This document shows positions 29,640-40,410 of a stretch of 64,000 bases of DNA, one piece after another. The stretch's first letter is position 1. Each line of letters begins with the position of its first letter. A program made the translations under genes and the position numbers. A model generated the notes under the pieces. The model was not told the DNA's origin, did no database searches, and worked only from the letters and a program-made list of their open reading frames with translations. This DNA is from Planctomycetota bacterium (GTDB taxonomy: Bacteria > Planctomycetota > Planctomycetia > Gemmatales > HRBIN36), in the NCBI GenBank assembly GCA_014584395.1, contig JACTMY010000005.1:57294-121293 (forward strand), in the 5' to 3' direction.

Positions 29640-30374
29640 ATGGAAAACCAAATCATTGAAGAGTCCGAATCGCCGACCGAACCGCAATCCTGGCCCGTGC
29701 TCAATGCCGTTGAAAGGCGCGTGTTGGGTGTCCTGATCGAAAAGGCCAAGACAACCCCCGATGCCTATCCCTTAACGCTCAACAGCCTGATCACAGGTTC
29801 GAATCAAAAGAGCAACCGCGACCCAGTCATGTTCCTGGATGACGCTGCCATCGAAGCGGTCATGCCAAACCTGAAGGGCCAGGGATACGTGCAGCAAATC
29901 ATGGGCAGCGGGAGGGTCGACAAATACCGGCACAATCTGTACGAAGCCTGGCGTGTGAATAAGGTTGAACTGGCGATTCTGGGTGAATTGCTGCTTCGTG
30001 GGGCCCAATCATTGGGCGATCTCCGGGGCCGGGCCAGCCGCATGGAACCGATCCCGGATTTGGACCAACTGCGAACTCACCTCAAAGGCCTCGTCAGCCG
30101 GGGCTTGGTCGTTTATCTCACCCCCGAGGAACGGCGCGGGGCGATGGTCACCCATGGGTTTGGATCACCGAAGGAAATCGAGGAAAGCGTTGCCGCTGTG
30201 GCCCATTTAACCTCGGATGCCGCTCCTGCACCTCTCGGCCATCGGGAGAGTGGCCCGCGGGGCATGACTGCCCTTCCTCCGGACCTTATGCAGCGGATTG
30301 AAAGTCTGGAGCAACGTCTGGCCGAGGCAGAAAAGAAACTCGATCAGTTGTCGGCCACGGTTTTGGGTGGTTAG
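29640..30374 (+). CDS. YceH/UPF0502 family winged-helix protein
   Basis: A protein of 244 residues. It shows the DUF480 signature near the N-terminus: VERRVLGVLIEKAKTTPDAYPLTLNSL and then GSNQKSNRDPVM, a double winged-helix fold found in E. coli YceH. The role of the family is not settled. The C-terminal 30 residues form a predicted coiled coil (LEQRLAEAEKKLDQL), probably for oligomerisation. The ATG at 29640 has AAGG eight bases before it. It stands alone, about 190 bp before ftsH on the same strand. Confidence 0.9.
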   Translation: MENQIIEESESPTEPQSWPVLNAVERRVLGVLIEKAKTTPDAYPLTLNSLITGSNQKSNRDPVMFLDDAAIEAVMPNLKGQGYVQQIMGSGRVDKYRHNLYEAWRVNKVELAILGELLLRGAQSLGDLRGRASRMEPIPDLDQLRTHLKGLVSRGLVVYLTPEERRGAMVTHGFGSPKEIEESVAAVAHLTSDAAPAPLGHRESGPRGMTALPPDLMQRIESLEQRLAEAEKKLDQLSATVLGG

Positions 30375-30567
30375 AAAAGCATGGCCGAAAGGTGGTGCCC
30401 CTTTTGACCGGCGGAAGATGGGCAAGCCAGCGAGGGTTCGACTCGCTATCCTGCCCCGAGGCCGTATAATGGGATAGACCTCCTTTTCGTTCCACCCGCC
30501 GAGATGGTATCCATTTGCCGCGGGGGGGCGAGGGGAGCGAGGATGTCCCCGATGTTGAGGAAACTCC

Positions 30568-32571
<2,004 letters not shown>

Positions 32572-32646
32572 TCGGACAGGTTTCCAGCCATCACCTCCCG
32601 CTGCCTTCACTCAGGCTATCCAGACTCATAAGCTGGACGGTGCTTG

Positions 32647-33828
32647 TTACAGTGCATAGCGCGGAATCTTCAGCATATCACCCCCCTTGAGCGCGGATTG
32701 ATGGGCCACGATGCCGGCCACGGTCATGTTCAAGGACTGCGCGATATCGACCAGGGGTTTGCGGTTCAGCAGAATCGCCTCGACAAATTCGCTCATGAGA
32801 TAGCCATGGGACCCGCCATGGCCGCCGGCTGCAACGCCGGGCGGCAGCGGCGGCTTCTTCGTATTGACGGCGACCCGGGCGGCTTTCTGGCCCCAGACGC
32901 GGCCCATTTCACCCGCCGCTTCCGGCATGTCCCAACAGACGGCCATCCGGGCCATGCCCCCCTCGCTGGTTCGGAACAACGCGATCTCCGAGCCAAACGG
33001 GTTTTTGTACGGGTTGTTCGCGGGCTGAAGATGTTCGACATGGCTCGGCATACCCATGCAGGAGACTTCCGTGAAATGGCCGCCCGTGACGCCGATGTAA
33101 TAGGCGTTGGAATGCGTGGGATACCACTGCGGCGGCAGGCCGACGCGCCAACCCTTGTAGGAGGGAAACGGCGTCGGGAAGTAATGATAATACTCCCCCT
33201 CGGAATAGATCAGTTGACCCATAGCACCGGCGCGATAACGCTGCCGCCAGGCATGCAGGTCGTCGTGGAAGTAGGAGGTCTCGAACATCATGTATTGCAG
33301 GCCGCTTTTCTTGACGGCGGCAAACAAGGCGTCCGCTTCCTCCAACGAGCCGAACACGGCCGGCACGGCACAGGCGACGTGCTTGTCGTGTCGCAGCGCC
33401 TCCACGGTGAGTTGATAGTGGCTGGGTGCGTCCGTGGCGATGAAAACGGCTTCAATCCGTTTGTCCTTAAGCATCTCTTCGCATGAGGGATAAGTTTGAG
33501 AACAGCGGCATGCCTTGGCCAGGGCGGCACATCGGTCGGGCAACAGGTCGGTCACGGCGGCGACTTCAACGTTGGGGTGATTCTGAAACCCAAACGCCGC
33601 CCCGAACTGGCAAGCCCCATGGCCGGCGATGCCGACGCGAATCTTGCGATCGGAGATCGGCTTCCAATCCTTGGACGCGCTAGGGTCGGTCGGTTTTTCT
33701 TCAAAGCCCTGGATCGGTTTTTTCTGATCATCGGCGCAGCCAAAGGCGGCGGCGCCCAGCGTCGCGGCCGCGCCGCCAAACTCAAGAAACGACCGCCGAG
33801 AAAACCGTCCGCCTGGTGTGTTGATCAT
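32647..33828 (-). CDS. Tat-exported Gfo/Idh/MocA-family oxidoreductase
   Basis: A protein of 393 residues from the ATG at 33828 (GGGAG nine bases upstream). The N-terminus has a twin-arginine signal, RFSRRSFLEFGG, ending in AAAFGCADD, which could also be a lipobox with Cys as anchor. Next is a Rossmann fold (IRVGIAGHGACQFG) and the FIATDAPSHYQ and KHVACAVPAVFG segments that match the NAD(P)-binding half. The usual EKP lysine motif is replaced by AVPA, so activity may differ. Members oxidise or epimerise sugars with a tight-bound cofactor. Planctomycetes carry many such Tat-exported copies. The substrate is unknown. Confidence 0.9.
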   Translation of the reverse strand: MINTPGGRFSRRSFLEFGGAAATLGAAAFGCADDQKKPIQGFEEKPTDPSASKDWKPISDRKIRVGIAGHGACQFGAAFGFQNHPNVEVAAVTDLLPDRCAALAKACRCSQTYPSCEEMLKDKRIEAVFIATDAPSHYQLTVEALRHDKHVACAVPAVFGSLEEADALFAAVKKSGLQYMMFETSYFHDDLHAWRQRYRAGAMGQLIYSEGEYYHYFPTPFPSYKGWRVGLPPQWYPTHSNAYYIGVTGGHFTEVSCMGMPSHVEHLQPANNPYKNPFGSEIALFRTSEGGMARMAVCWDMPEAAGEMGRVWGQKAARVAVNTKKPPLPPGVAAGGHGGSHGYLMSEFVEAILLNRKPLVDIAQSLNMTVAGIVAHQSALKGGDMLKIPRYAL

Positions 33829-34078
33829 GGTAGGCATCTCCCGATAAACATCGTCGAATGGGTTGCATGTTGTACTGTAGCGGCATGAGCGGGGTGAATG
33901 CAAACATCGATTGCCCGTGACGATCAAAGAGAGCGGCTTTGCGATGCCGGTCGCCCTATTCTCCCCCTTTTTCGCCACGGCGACCGATGCGGCCGCGGGC
34001 CTTTTTTCTTAGAACAACCAAGCCCCTTCCGGGCTTTCGCTCAACGACCGCTTCATGGTCCCTGGGGAGAAACGCGGC

Positions 34079-34579
34079 ATGGCCAAGACCGAGCAACCGC
34101 TGGTGGGCGTGATCATGGGGTCTAAGTCGGACTGGGAGACGATGCAGCACGCCGCCCAGATATTGGAACAGTTGGGTGTGCCCCACGAGGTGCGGGTCGT
34201 CTCAGCCCACCGCACGCCGGATGTGCTCTTCGAATACGCCCAAACGGCGGCCAGTCGCGGCCTGGAAGTGATCATTGCCGGGGCGGGGGGCGCTGCCCAT
34301 TTGCCGGGCATGACCGCGAGCAAAACCCCGCTGCCCGTCCTGGGCGTGCCGGTGCAGTCCAAGGCGTTGCAAGGGTTGGACTCGCTGCTGGCTATTGTGC
34401 AAATGCCTGCGGGCATCCCCGTGGGCACGCTCGCCATCGGCCAGGCCGGGGCCGTCAATGCCGCGCTGCTGGCCGCAGCGATCCTGGGCAACCGCCATCC
34501 CGCCATCCGTCAAGCGCTCGAAGCCTATCGCCAACAGCAAACCGCCGCCGTCCTGGCGCAGCCTGACCCGCGCAGTTAG
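34079..34579 (+). CDS. purE: N5-carboxyaminoimidazole ribonucleotide mutase PurE
   Basis: A protein of 166 residues, typical of PurE, from the ATG at 34079 (GGGGAG nine bases upstream; an earlier in-frame start at 34055 has no site). PurE class I rearranges N5-CAIR to CAIR in purine synthesis. Signatures seen: [13 protein letters not shown] at the N-terminus, VVSAHRTPD with the catalytic His, and the [11 protein letters not shown] and [18 protein letters not shown] segments. No purK is adjacent, although the two genes are often paired; it may be elsewhere. It is convergent with the LptD-like gene. Confidence 0.96.
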   Translation: MAKTEQPLVGVIMGSKSDWETMQHAAQILEQLGVPHEVRVVSAHRTPDVLFEYAQTAASRGLEVIIAGAGGAAHLPGMTASKTPLPVLGVPVQSKALQGLDSLLAIVQMPAGIPVGTLAIGQAGAVNAALLAAAILGNRHPAIRQALEAYRQQQTAAVLAQPDPRS

Positions 34580-34631
34580 GTCGTCCATGAACACCCCGCC
34601 AGCGCGTCGCGTTTTCGGCCCGCACAAGGGT

Positions 34632-37600
34632 TTATTGGAAGAGCATGCTCTGATTGATCAGTCCGCCGCGGCGCCCGTTTTTCGGCGCGGCCAGGATGGG
34701 GATGATCTCGAAATTCACGCCGAGATTGTTGCGCAAGGCATCGTATGTGACGCCGATGCTCAACTGCAGGTCCGTCCCGACGCGGGTGAGGATGATGCTG
34801 TTGCCCAGGTTTTGATTGTTGCCGAAGTCGTAGCTGGTCGCCCAGGTGACCTGATACTTGGAGCTGAAAGCGTAACTGGTGCTGGCGACGACGGCGTCAA
34901 CTCCCAGGGGATCGATGTGGCGGAAGCCGAGGTAGAAGTTGAGCCGTTCCGTGCGGTCGATGAACCAGCCGACGTTGAAATACTTGCCGCCGCCCCCGAA
35001 AGGTTCGGCGAAGCCATGGCTGACGAGGGTGGTGCGGTCGCCGAGGTGCCAGGTGAAATCGTAGCCTAAAAGCCCGAAGGGATGGCCGTAATTATCCCGG
35101 TCGTTGTCCGGGAAATAGGTGGCTTCCATGTTGAAGGTGATCCAATCGACGATGTGCTCCTGACCAGGGAAGCCGCGCTTGGTCTGCCAGCGCTGGCGGA
35201 CGCCGAACCTGAGAAACTGCATGTCGTCAATCAGCTCCGTGTTCCAGTCCAAGCCGCGCCGCAGAGCGAACAGTTGCGGGTCATAGAGCGGATTCGTGGC
35301 GAGGTTGATCCCGCCGAGTTGCTGTGCGGTATAGAACGGTCCCGGAAAGCCCAGGCGATAGAGCCGCAGATCGCGGCGGGCCTGGTCGGTGGCGTCGTCG
35401 TCGAGACGGTCCAACCCGGGCAGTTTGCGAAAATCCTGGTTGGAAACGATGTAGCGATAATCGGCTTCGAACGTCACCTTGTGAGCCAAGCCGTTGACGT
35501 TGAGAAGCTGGCTGTAGGCGTCGAGATCGATCTTGGTCAGAGGCAAACTAGCCCGCGCACCACCGCCGCCCGCGACCCGGCCCAGGGCGTCGTCGACCAG
35601 GGAATCCGTGTAATAGGCCAAATCGAGCCGGCCATACGGCGACACGCGCATCGGGCCAAGGTTGAAGGGCAGTTCCAATTCCTGCCACAGGTCGAAGCGG
35701 CCCAGAGACAAGTCGTCGTGATTGGGCGTGTCGATCGAGGGCGGCAGGGGCCGATAGCGGTCGAACTCATTGGGCACCGGTCCCAGATAGGCGAACGGCA
35801 CGTCCCGCGTGCGATGGAAGCTCAGATAGCCGGCGCTGGCTCGGGCGTTGTAGTTGAAAAGTTGGAGCAAATCCTGTCCGATGAGGTAGCCCTTGCCTTC
35901 GGGGAGTTTCTGCGTCTCATTGACCCAACTGCGCAGATTGGGCTGCGCCTCGGCGGTGAAGCCGAAGTTACTATGGAGGAATTGCAGCCGGAGATAAGTT
36001 TCCTGGTTCAATTCCTCGTCAAACTCCCGCTTGTAATACTGCTCGAGGAAGTTGCGGTCGCTCAGGTACGCCCCCTGGGCCATCAAGCTCCAATTTTCGT
36101 TCAACTCTTGCCGATGCCGGGCGATGATGCGGCCGCGCAGCTCGCGGGGCGGTTCGAAGGTTCGCGGACCGCCCAGGATGTCGGTGCCCTGATCGTAAAT
36201 GATGTAGCCGAGGACAGAGGAGTCGTATCGGCCGCCGATGCCGAACAGGCCGACGCCGGTGGTCAGAAATTCGGTGCCCAATGCGGGCCCGCGCTTGCTG
36301 AGGTAATCGGTCTCCAGGCGCCAGCGGGTGTTGGGCTGATCGTGCATGCCGAGCAGTGAGAACATGTCCCAACCCACGAGCAGGCCAAAGCCAAAGACGC
36401 GATCCGTGCGGACGCGGATGTCGCGGAGCGGTCCAAGCGGCTCGCGCAGGTCGCCCTCGGCATACGGAATGTAGCCGATGGGAAACTCCCTGAGCCGGGG
36501 AACCACTTCGGTGGCCGTGGCAAAAAGTTCGGTGACCATTTCGGGTTGGCCGGTTTCGGGATTGGCCATGGTGATGCCGAAGAGGCCGCGCCGCTCCACC
36601 TGCCGGGTCTCCAGGCTGATTTCACGGGCAAACACCTTGAAATCCGGATCGGACGGCAAACGGCTGGCGAAGAGCACGGCGTCCGAGGCCTCGAAGCGAT
36701 TGAGGCTGACCTGCCGAATCTCCGATGATTGGAGATAGACGGGCAGGGGCAGCCCAGGCCGGCGGACGATGACCTCGCTGTCCCGCATCGTGGCCACGTT
36801 GCGGCCTACATCGTAGTAAGCGTTGTCGGCGATCATGAGGATGCTCGTTCCCGCCTGATCGCCCTTGAGGGTGGCCTGACGGATTTCCACGTGGCCTTCG
36901 AGATAGATTTCGGCCTGATCGCGGCTGATGCCGCCGCGCAGCTCGGCCAGCCCCCGGCTCAGATCGAGGTCCTTGAGCCAAATGATGGCCCGGTCGGTGC
37001 TGATGTCGATCAACTGGCCCGCGGCGTCGTCGGTGACATAGATGGCCACGCCATCGGTCACGATGACGGCTTGCTCGTTCGGCCCGGTGGGCACGATCTT
37101 GGCGGCGGGACTGCGCGTGCCCCGGGGGGCGATCTGAATCCGCTTGCCCTGCAACTGGCCGAAACCCAAGGAAGGTCCCGGCTCCTGCCCCGTTCCCTCG
37201 GGACCTGGCCCGCCTTGGCCATCGGGTCGTTGCATCAGTTTGGCGGGGGAACGATTGGTCGAGAGCAGCGGCGTCGGACCCTGCTTGGGCAGATCGGACT
37301 CTTGCTGTTTGGGCGTCTCGGGGAGCGGCTGATTGACCGACCCATTGTGCAAGAAAAGCTGCTGCTCCGCCACGGCCCGGCGATAAAACGGATCGTCCGC
37401 CGCGGCCTGGCCCAAGCTTTGCTGTGTGTTTTTGAGGCGTAATTCGCCCGTGGTGCGCCAGACGAGAAAAATCTTCGCGTAACGTTTGCGTTCGGTGCCT
37501 TCCTCGAACGTAACTTCCCCTTCGCCGTAAATCTGCGCGGGGACGACCTGTCCGGGCTTAGGCTCCTGCTTGGAGATCCAAATCAGGGCCTCGTTCATCC

Positions 37601-37916
37601 GCAGCCGATTCAGCCCCTGTTCGATGACGACTTTGCCGCGAACGAGCAGGACGTGATGTTCCTCATCGCTCCAGCCCCAGGATTGATCGCCCTGGATGGT
37701 AATGGGCTTGGCCAAATCCTCGGGCCGATCCGGCCGGGGGGATGCGGCAGAGGTCGTGGTTTCGGGGCCAGGCGGCTCCAAGGCGGGCAGAGAGGGCGGC
37801 TCCGCGGCCGACTGGGCGCGGAGCGATCCTGACGGAATCAGGATTCCGAAACCCACTAGCCAAGGCATCAGCCAATAGATCAACGGCCCACGCGGCACGA
37901 TCTTCCCCCAAACCAC
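34632..37916 (-). CDS. LptD/OstA-like outer-membrane assembly protein
   Basis: A protein of 1094 residues, longer than the usual LptD (about 780). The start at 37916 is a GTG and is uncertain, but the first 36 residues make a signal peptide ending SLRAQS. An N-terminal OstA-like beta-jellyroll region is recognisable, with repeats such as VLLVRGKVVIEQGLNRLRMNEALIW and a later AEIYLEGHVEIRQATLKGDQ. A long Gln/Pro-rich insertion separates the two parts. The C-terminal half (about 480-1090) is aromatic-rich beta-barrel-like sequence and ends MLFQ. LptD inserts lipopolysaccharide in the outer membrane; planctomycete homologues are inferred to do the same. It lies downstream of the coiled-coil cluster. 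Confidence 0.82.
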   Translation of the reverse strand: MVWGKIVPRGPLIYWLMPWLVGFGILIPSGSLRAQSAAEPPSLPALEPPGPETTTSAASPRPDRPEDLAKPITIQGDQSWGWSDEEHHVLLVRGKVVIEQGLNRLRMNEALIWISKQEPKPGQVVPAQIYGEGEVTFEEGTERKRYAKIFLVWRTTGELRLKNTQQSLGQAAADDPFYRRAVAEQQLFLHNGSVNQPLPETPKQQESDLPKQGPTPLLSTNRSPAKLMQRPDGQGGPGPEGTGQEPGPSLGFGQLQGKRIQIAPRGTRSPAAKIVPTGPNEQAVIVTDGVAIYVTDDAAGQLIDISTDRAIIWLKDLDLSRGLAELRGGISRDQAEIYLEGHVEIRQATLKGDQAGTSILMIADNAYYDVGRNVATMRDSEVIVRRPGLPLPVYLQSSEIRQVSLNRFEASDAVLFASRLPSDPDFKVFAREISLETRQVERRGLFGITMANPETGQPEMVTELFATATEVVPRLREFPIGYIPYAEGDLREPLGPLRDIRVRTDRVFGFGLLVGWDMFSLLGMHDQPNTRWRLETDYLSKRGPALGTEFLTTGVGLFGIGGRYDSSVLGYIIYDQGTDILGGPRTFEPPRELRGRIIARHRQELNENWSLMAQGAYLSDRNFLEQYYKREFDEELNQETYLRLQFLHSNFGFTAEAQPNLRSWVNETQKLPEGKGYLIGQDLLQLFNYNARASAGYLSFHRTRDVPFAYLGPVPNEFDRYRPLPPSIDTPNHDDLSLGRFDLWQELELPFNLGPMRVSPYGRLDLAYYTDSLVDDALGRVAGGGGARASLPLTKIDLDAYSQLLNVNGLAHKVTFEADYRYIVSNQDFRKLPGLDRLDDDATDQARRDLRLYRLGFPGPFYTAQQLGGINLATNPLYDPQLFALRRGLDWNTELIDDMQFLRFGVRQRWQTKRGFPGQEHIVDWITFNMEATYFPDNDRDNYGHPFGLLGYDFTWHLGDRTTLVSHGFAEPFGGGGKYFNVGWFIDRTERLNFYLGFRHIDPLGVDAVVASTSYAFSSKYQVTWATSYDFGNNQNLGNSIILTRVGTDLQLSIGVTYDALRNNLGVNFEIIPILAAPKNGRRGGLINQSMLFQ

Positions 37917-38040
37917 GGTCCACCCGGTCGTCCTTGCCGTTCCAGGGGCAACCCCGGACGCAGGGACGGAAGCGGGCGGATGATACTGGGGGGCGCGGCA
38001 GTGTCAAGGGCAGGTCAACGGTTCGACGTGCTTGAATGAG

Positions 38041-38084
38041 CAAATGGAAAAAGAAAACGCCCTGGCGCTGAGGTGCCAGGGCGT
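38041..38084 (-). terminator. Intrinsic terminator for the minus-strand membrane-protein cluster
   Basis: A perfect 10-bp inverted repeat, ACGCCCTGGC / GCCAGGGCGT at 38057-38066 and 38075-38084, with an 8-base loop. On the minus strand it is followed by TTTTCTTTTTCC, a good T-run. It lies about 30 bp past the stop of the small membrane protein at 38115, so transcription of that cluster probably ends before the LptD-like gene. Confidence 0.88.
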
Positions 38085-38114
38085 GCTGCGTTTTACTTAG
38101 ATTGTAAAGAAGGT

Positions 38115-38333
38115 TCAGCGATTGGGGTCAAACCCGCCGCCGCCGCCGGGACCCCCTTGAGTCCGGGTCACGTTTTCAAACCCCGCGGGCGGATTGGGCG
38201 TGGGGTAGCGCTGCAGATCGTAAAACAGCAACGCGCAGGCGGCAATCATGGCCATTAGCGAAACGCCCAACAGCACCGTATAGGCGTCGTTTTGCGGCTT
38301 GGGCTTGAGATCGGCGAGACTGGCTCGTGGCAT
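38115..38333 (-). CDS. Small single-TM protein with Gly-rich tail
   Basis: A protein of 72 residues from the ATG at 38333, with GAGGAG eight bases upstream. A short polar head (MPRASLADLKPKPQNDAY) precedes one TM helix (about residues 20-42, TVLLGVSLMAMIAACALLFY) and a Pro/Gly-rich tail ending GGGGGFDPNR. I know no family. It is the last gene of a same-strand set of membrane-anchored coiled-coil proteins, and a strong terminator follows it. The gap to the preceding stop at 38382 is only 48 bp, so it is surely cotranscribed with it. Confidence 0.78.
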   Translation of the reverse strand: MPRASLADLKPKPQNDAYTVLLGVSLMAMIAACALLFYDLQRYPTPNPPAGFENVTRTQGGPGGGGGFDPNR

Positions 38334-38381
38334 GTCCAACACTCCTCGGGCGGAAAACTCCTGGCCTGTTCTGGAATCGAG

Positions 38382-39284
38382 TTAGCGGGATTGGATAATC
38401 CGATTGGCGACAATGTCGTTCGGTTGCACCAGTTTGTGGAACTTGGGATCGATGATCTGCCCGACGGCTTCATGCGGCGATACTTCCCGAATGGTCAGCC
38501 GGCCCAGGTACATGGGCGTCGGCTTGAGTCGAAAGACTTCGAGCGTGTGGCCGCGGAGCAAGCCCGCGTCGCTGCCGATGGAGATCGACACCAGTCCGCC
38601 TTGGCCCACGGCCTTGACGATGCCTTCCACGTCGTTCGGCACGGGCACCACGTCGCCCAGCGGGGCCGTCTTCGACGTCACGCGCTTGGTCGGATCGTTG
38701 AGCATAACTTGCAGCGATTCGACCTGTTCGGTCAGATCCTTGATCTGCAATTCCATGGACTGATTGCGAGCTGCCAGGCTCGATGCCGCCACTTCGAACT
38801 GCGTCTTGAGGTTCATGGCGTTCGTCTTGTCAGTGGTCAACTGCGCCAATTCGGAGTTTTTCTGCTTGATGGTTTCATAAACGCGGGTCACTTCCTGGCG
38901 GCGCTTGTCCAGTTCTTCCAGCGCGGCGCGGAGATCGATCTGGCTTTTCTCGAAGGCGCGCTTGGCGGCGTCGGCTTCGGTGCGGGCCCGCTGCACTTCG
39001 TTGTTCTTTTGGTCCACTTCCTTGCTGACGTTGTCCTTCATGCTCTTGATTTCATTGGACAGCGTGGCGATTTGCCCGCGCAAAGCGGCCAGTTCCTCGT
39101 CGCGTGCTTTGAGGTCGGCTTGCATCGCCGGGACGGTCCGCGAACGCAGGTCCATGGCCACGGTGTACCAGCTCTTGCCGGTTTGGCGGTCCTTGTTCAA
39201 GGTGTTGATCGTGAAGGCGAAGCCCAAGAACACCAAACTGAACAGGAACAGGAAGACCGTAAGAATTTTCCCAATAATGGTCAT
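38382..39284 (-). CDS. TM-anchored coiled-coil protein with C-terminal beta domain
   Basis: A protein of 300 residues from the ATG at 39284 (GGGAGGGG five bases upstream). One N-terminal TM helix (about 5-27) is followed by a long heptad-rich coiled coil (about 45-195: LKARDEELAALRGQIATLSN and so on). The last 95 residues form a compact domain with the pattern GIVKAVGQGGLVSISIGSD, then LEVFRL and YLGRLTIREVSPHEAVGQI. This resembles SH3-like C-terminal domains such as that of the flagellar protein FlgT, which is my inference. The shape is of a periplasmic scaffold. Two neighbours share the TM plus coiled-coil plan. Confidence 0.8.
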   Translation of the reverse strand: MTIIGKILTVFLFLFSLVFLGFAFTINTLNKDRQTGKSWYTVAMDLRSRTVPAMQADLKARDEELAALRGQIATLSNEIKSMKDNVSKEVDQKNNEVQRARTEADAAKRAFEKSQIDLRAALEELDKRRQEVTRVYETIKQKNSELAQLTTDKTNAMNLKTQFEVAASSLAARNQSMELQIKDLTEQVESLQVMLNDPTKRVTSKTAPLGDVVPVPNDVEGIVKAVGQGGLVSISIGSDAGLLRGHTLEVFRLKPTPMYLGRLTIREVSPHEAVGQIIDPKFHKLVQPNDIVANRIIQSR

Positions 39285-39724
39285 GAACACCCCTCCCGAA
39301 GCCGCCCGCGTGATTCGCTGGGCCCCCAACTTGATCTATCTTCCCCGCGACACGCACGGCGCCGCTTGATCATCCATGGATGGATCAAACCCTGATGATG
39401 GCTTCCCCTTGATCGGGTCGGCATATGCCAAGCTTGACTACCCTTGTCAAGGCGATCTTGGCGGGTTTGATCTGGTTCCTCGACCTGATGGGCTGCTCGC
39501 GATGCTTTCCATCAGGCATCCTAGTTTAACTTGGGTCGCTGGCGATGTCCATCCTCGACCGCGCGATCTGCGACCTTAGCCGGTTTTCAGCGGCTTTGGG
39601 CAGGATCGGTTGTCCAGAACGGCCCAAGGATCCGCCCTTGCCTCGATTCTCCCGCTAGGCCTTTAGACCCATGCCGCCCAATGTCTTGTTCGCTCCGCTC
39701 CACACTGGATGCAATCACCCGCGG
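39285..39724 (-). other. Gap inside the coiled-coil protein cluster
   Basis: These 440 bases lie between two genes of the minus-strand cluster. No open frame with family features occurs on either strand. I see no terminator. It could hold an internal promoter or a short RNA; nothing in the sequence decides. Confidence 0.4.
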
Positions 39725-40357
39725 CTACTGATTCCCGAGGGCTTCCGCGCGCGTCTTGAGGATGTCGTTGCGTTTCATGAGCACCATCAGGCGAAGCACT
39801 TCGTTCACGAGCACGGGTTGCAGGCTTTCGAAGCGCCGTTCGGATTCCTGCTTGGCGGCCATGGCGGCGGCCACCTGGTCCCGCATCGCCCGCGCGCCGG
39901 GATTCTTGTCCGGGTCGGGCGTGATGATTTCACGGAGCCGTTTCTGTTCGGCGAAGGCATCGCGCGTCTGCTCGCGCATGGCGTTCAAGTCGCGAATCAG
40001 CACGGTCAGGGCCACCTGCTGCCGATTCCAATTGTCGTAGATTTCCTTGGTCTCATTTTCGAGGCGCGTGATGTCTTCCTTGGTCTGCTTGACCGTTTTG
40101 GGCTTGTTGCTGGCAAACGGGTCCTCGGCGTCGTAGGGGACAGCGCGGTCGCCCAAGCGAATCTGGGCCAAGAGGGAATTCAGGGCCTGCTTCTCCAAGT
40201 CGCGCTGCAGGTAAAGGTCCGTGATTTCCTTGCCGAGTTGGTTGCGCACTTCGCCATATTGCGTCTGGTCGGCGTACGCCCACATGGCCACGCCCACGGC
40301 CAGAGTGCTGAAGATGACCATGGTGAACACGAACACTTTGCCGATAGTGGTGAGCAT
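39725..40357 (-). CDS. TM-anchored coiled-coil protein
   Basis: A protein of 210 residues. One N-terminal TM helix (about residues 5-28, IGKVFVFTMVIFSTLAVGVAMWAY) is followed by predicted coiled coil to the end, rich in Glu, Lys, Arg and Gln (LENETKEIYDNWNRQQ, then LRDLNAMREQTRDAFAEQKR). No known domain is recognised. It resembles its two neighbours in plan. The N-terminus MLTTIGKVFVFTMVI is similar to MTIIGKILTVFLFLF of the next gene, which suggests that the two are distant paralogues. The gap to the preceding gene is 53 bp. Confidence 0.78.
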   Translation of the reverse strand: MLTTIGKVFVFTMVIFSTLAVGVAMWAYADQTQYGEVRNQLGKEITDLYLQRDLEKQALNSLLAQIRLGDRAVPYDAEDPFASNKPKTVKQTKEDITRLENETKEIYDNWNRQQVALTVLIRDLNAMREQTRDAFAEQKRLREIITPDPDKNPGARAMRDQVAAAMAAKQESERRFESLQPVLVNEVLRLMVLMKRNDILKTRAEALGNQ

Positions 40358-40410
40358 CTCGAATCCCTTTCAACCAGAACGGAGCACGGCCCCTTCGCTT
40401 CCGGAGCCAA

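Noticed and set aside
32610..32646. Short hairpin TCCAG/CTGGA between ftsH and the oxidoreductase
   Set aside because: The stem is only 5 bp with no T-run, too weak to call a terminator.
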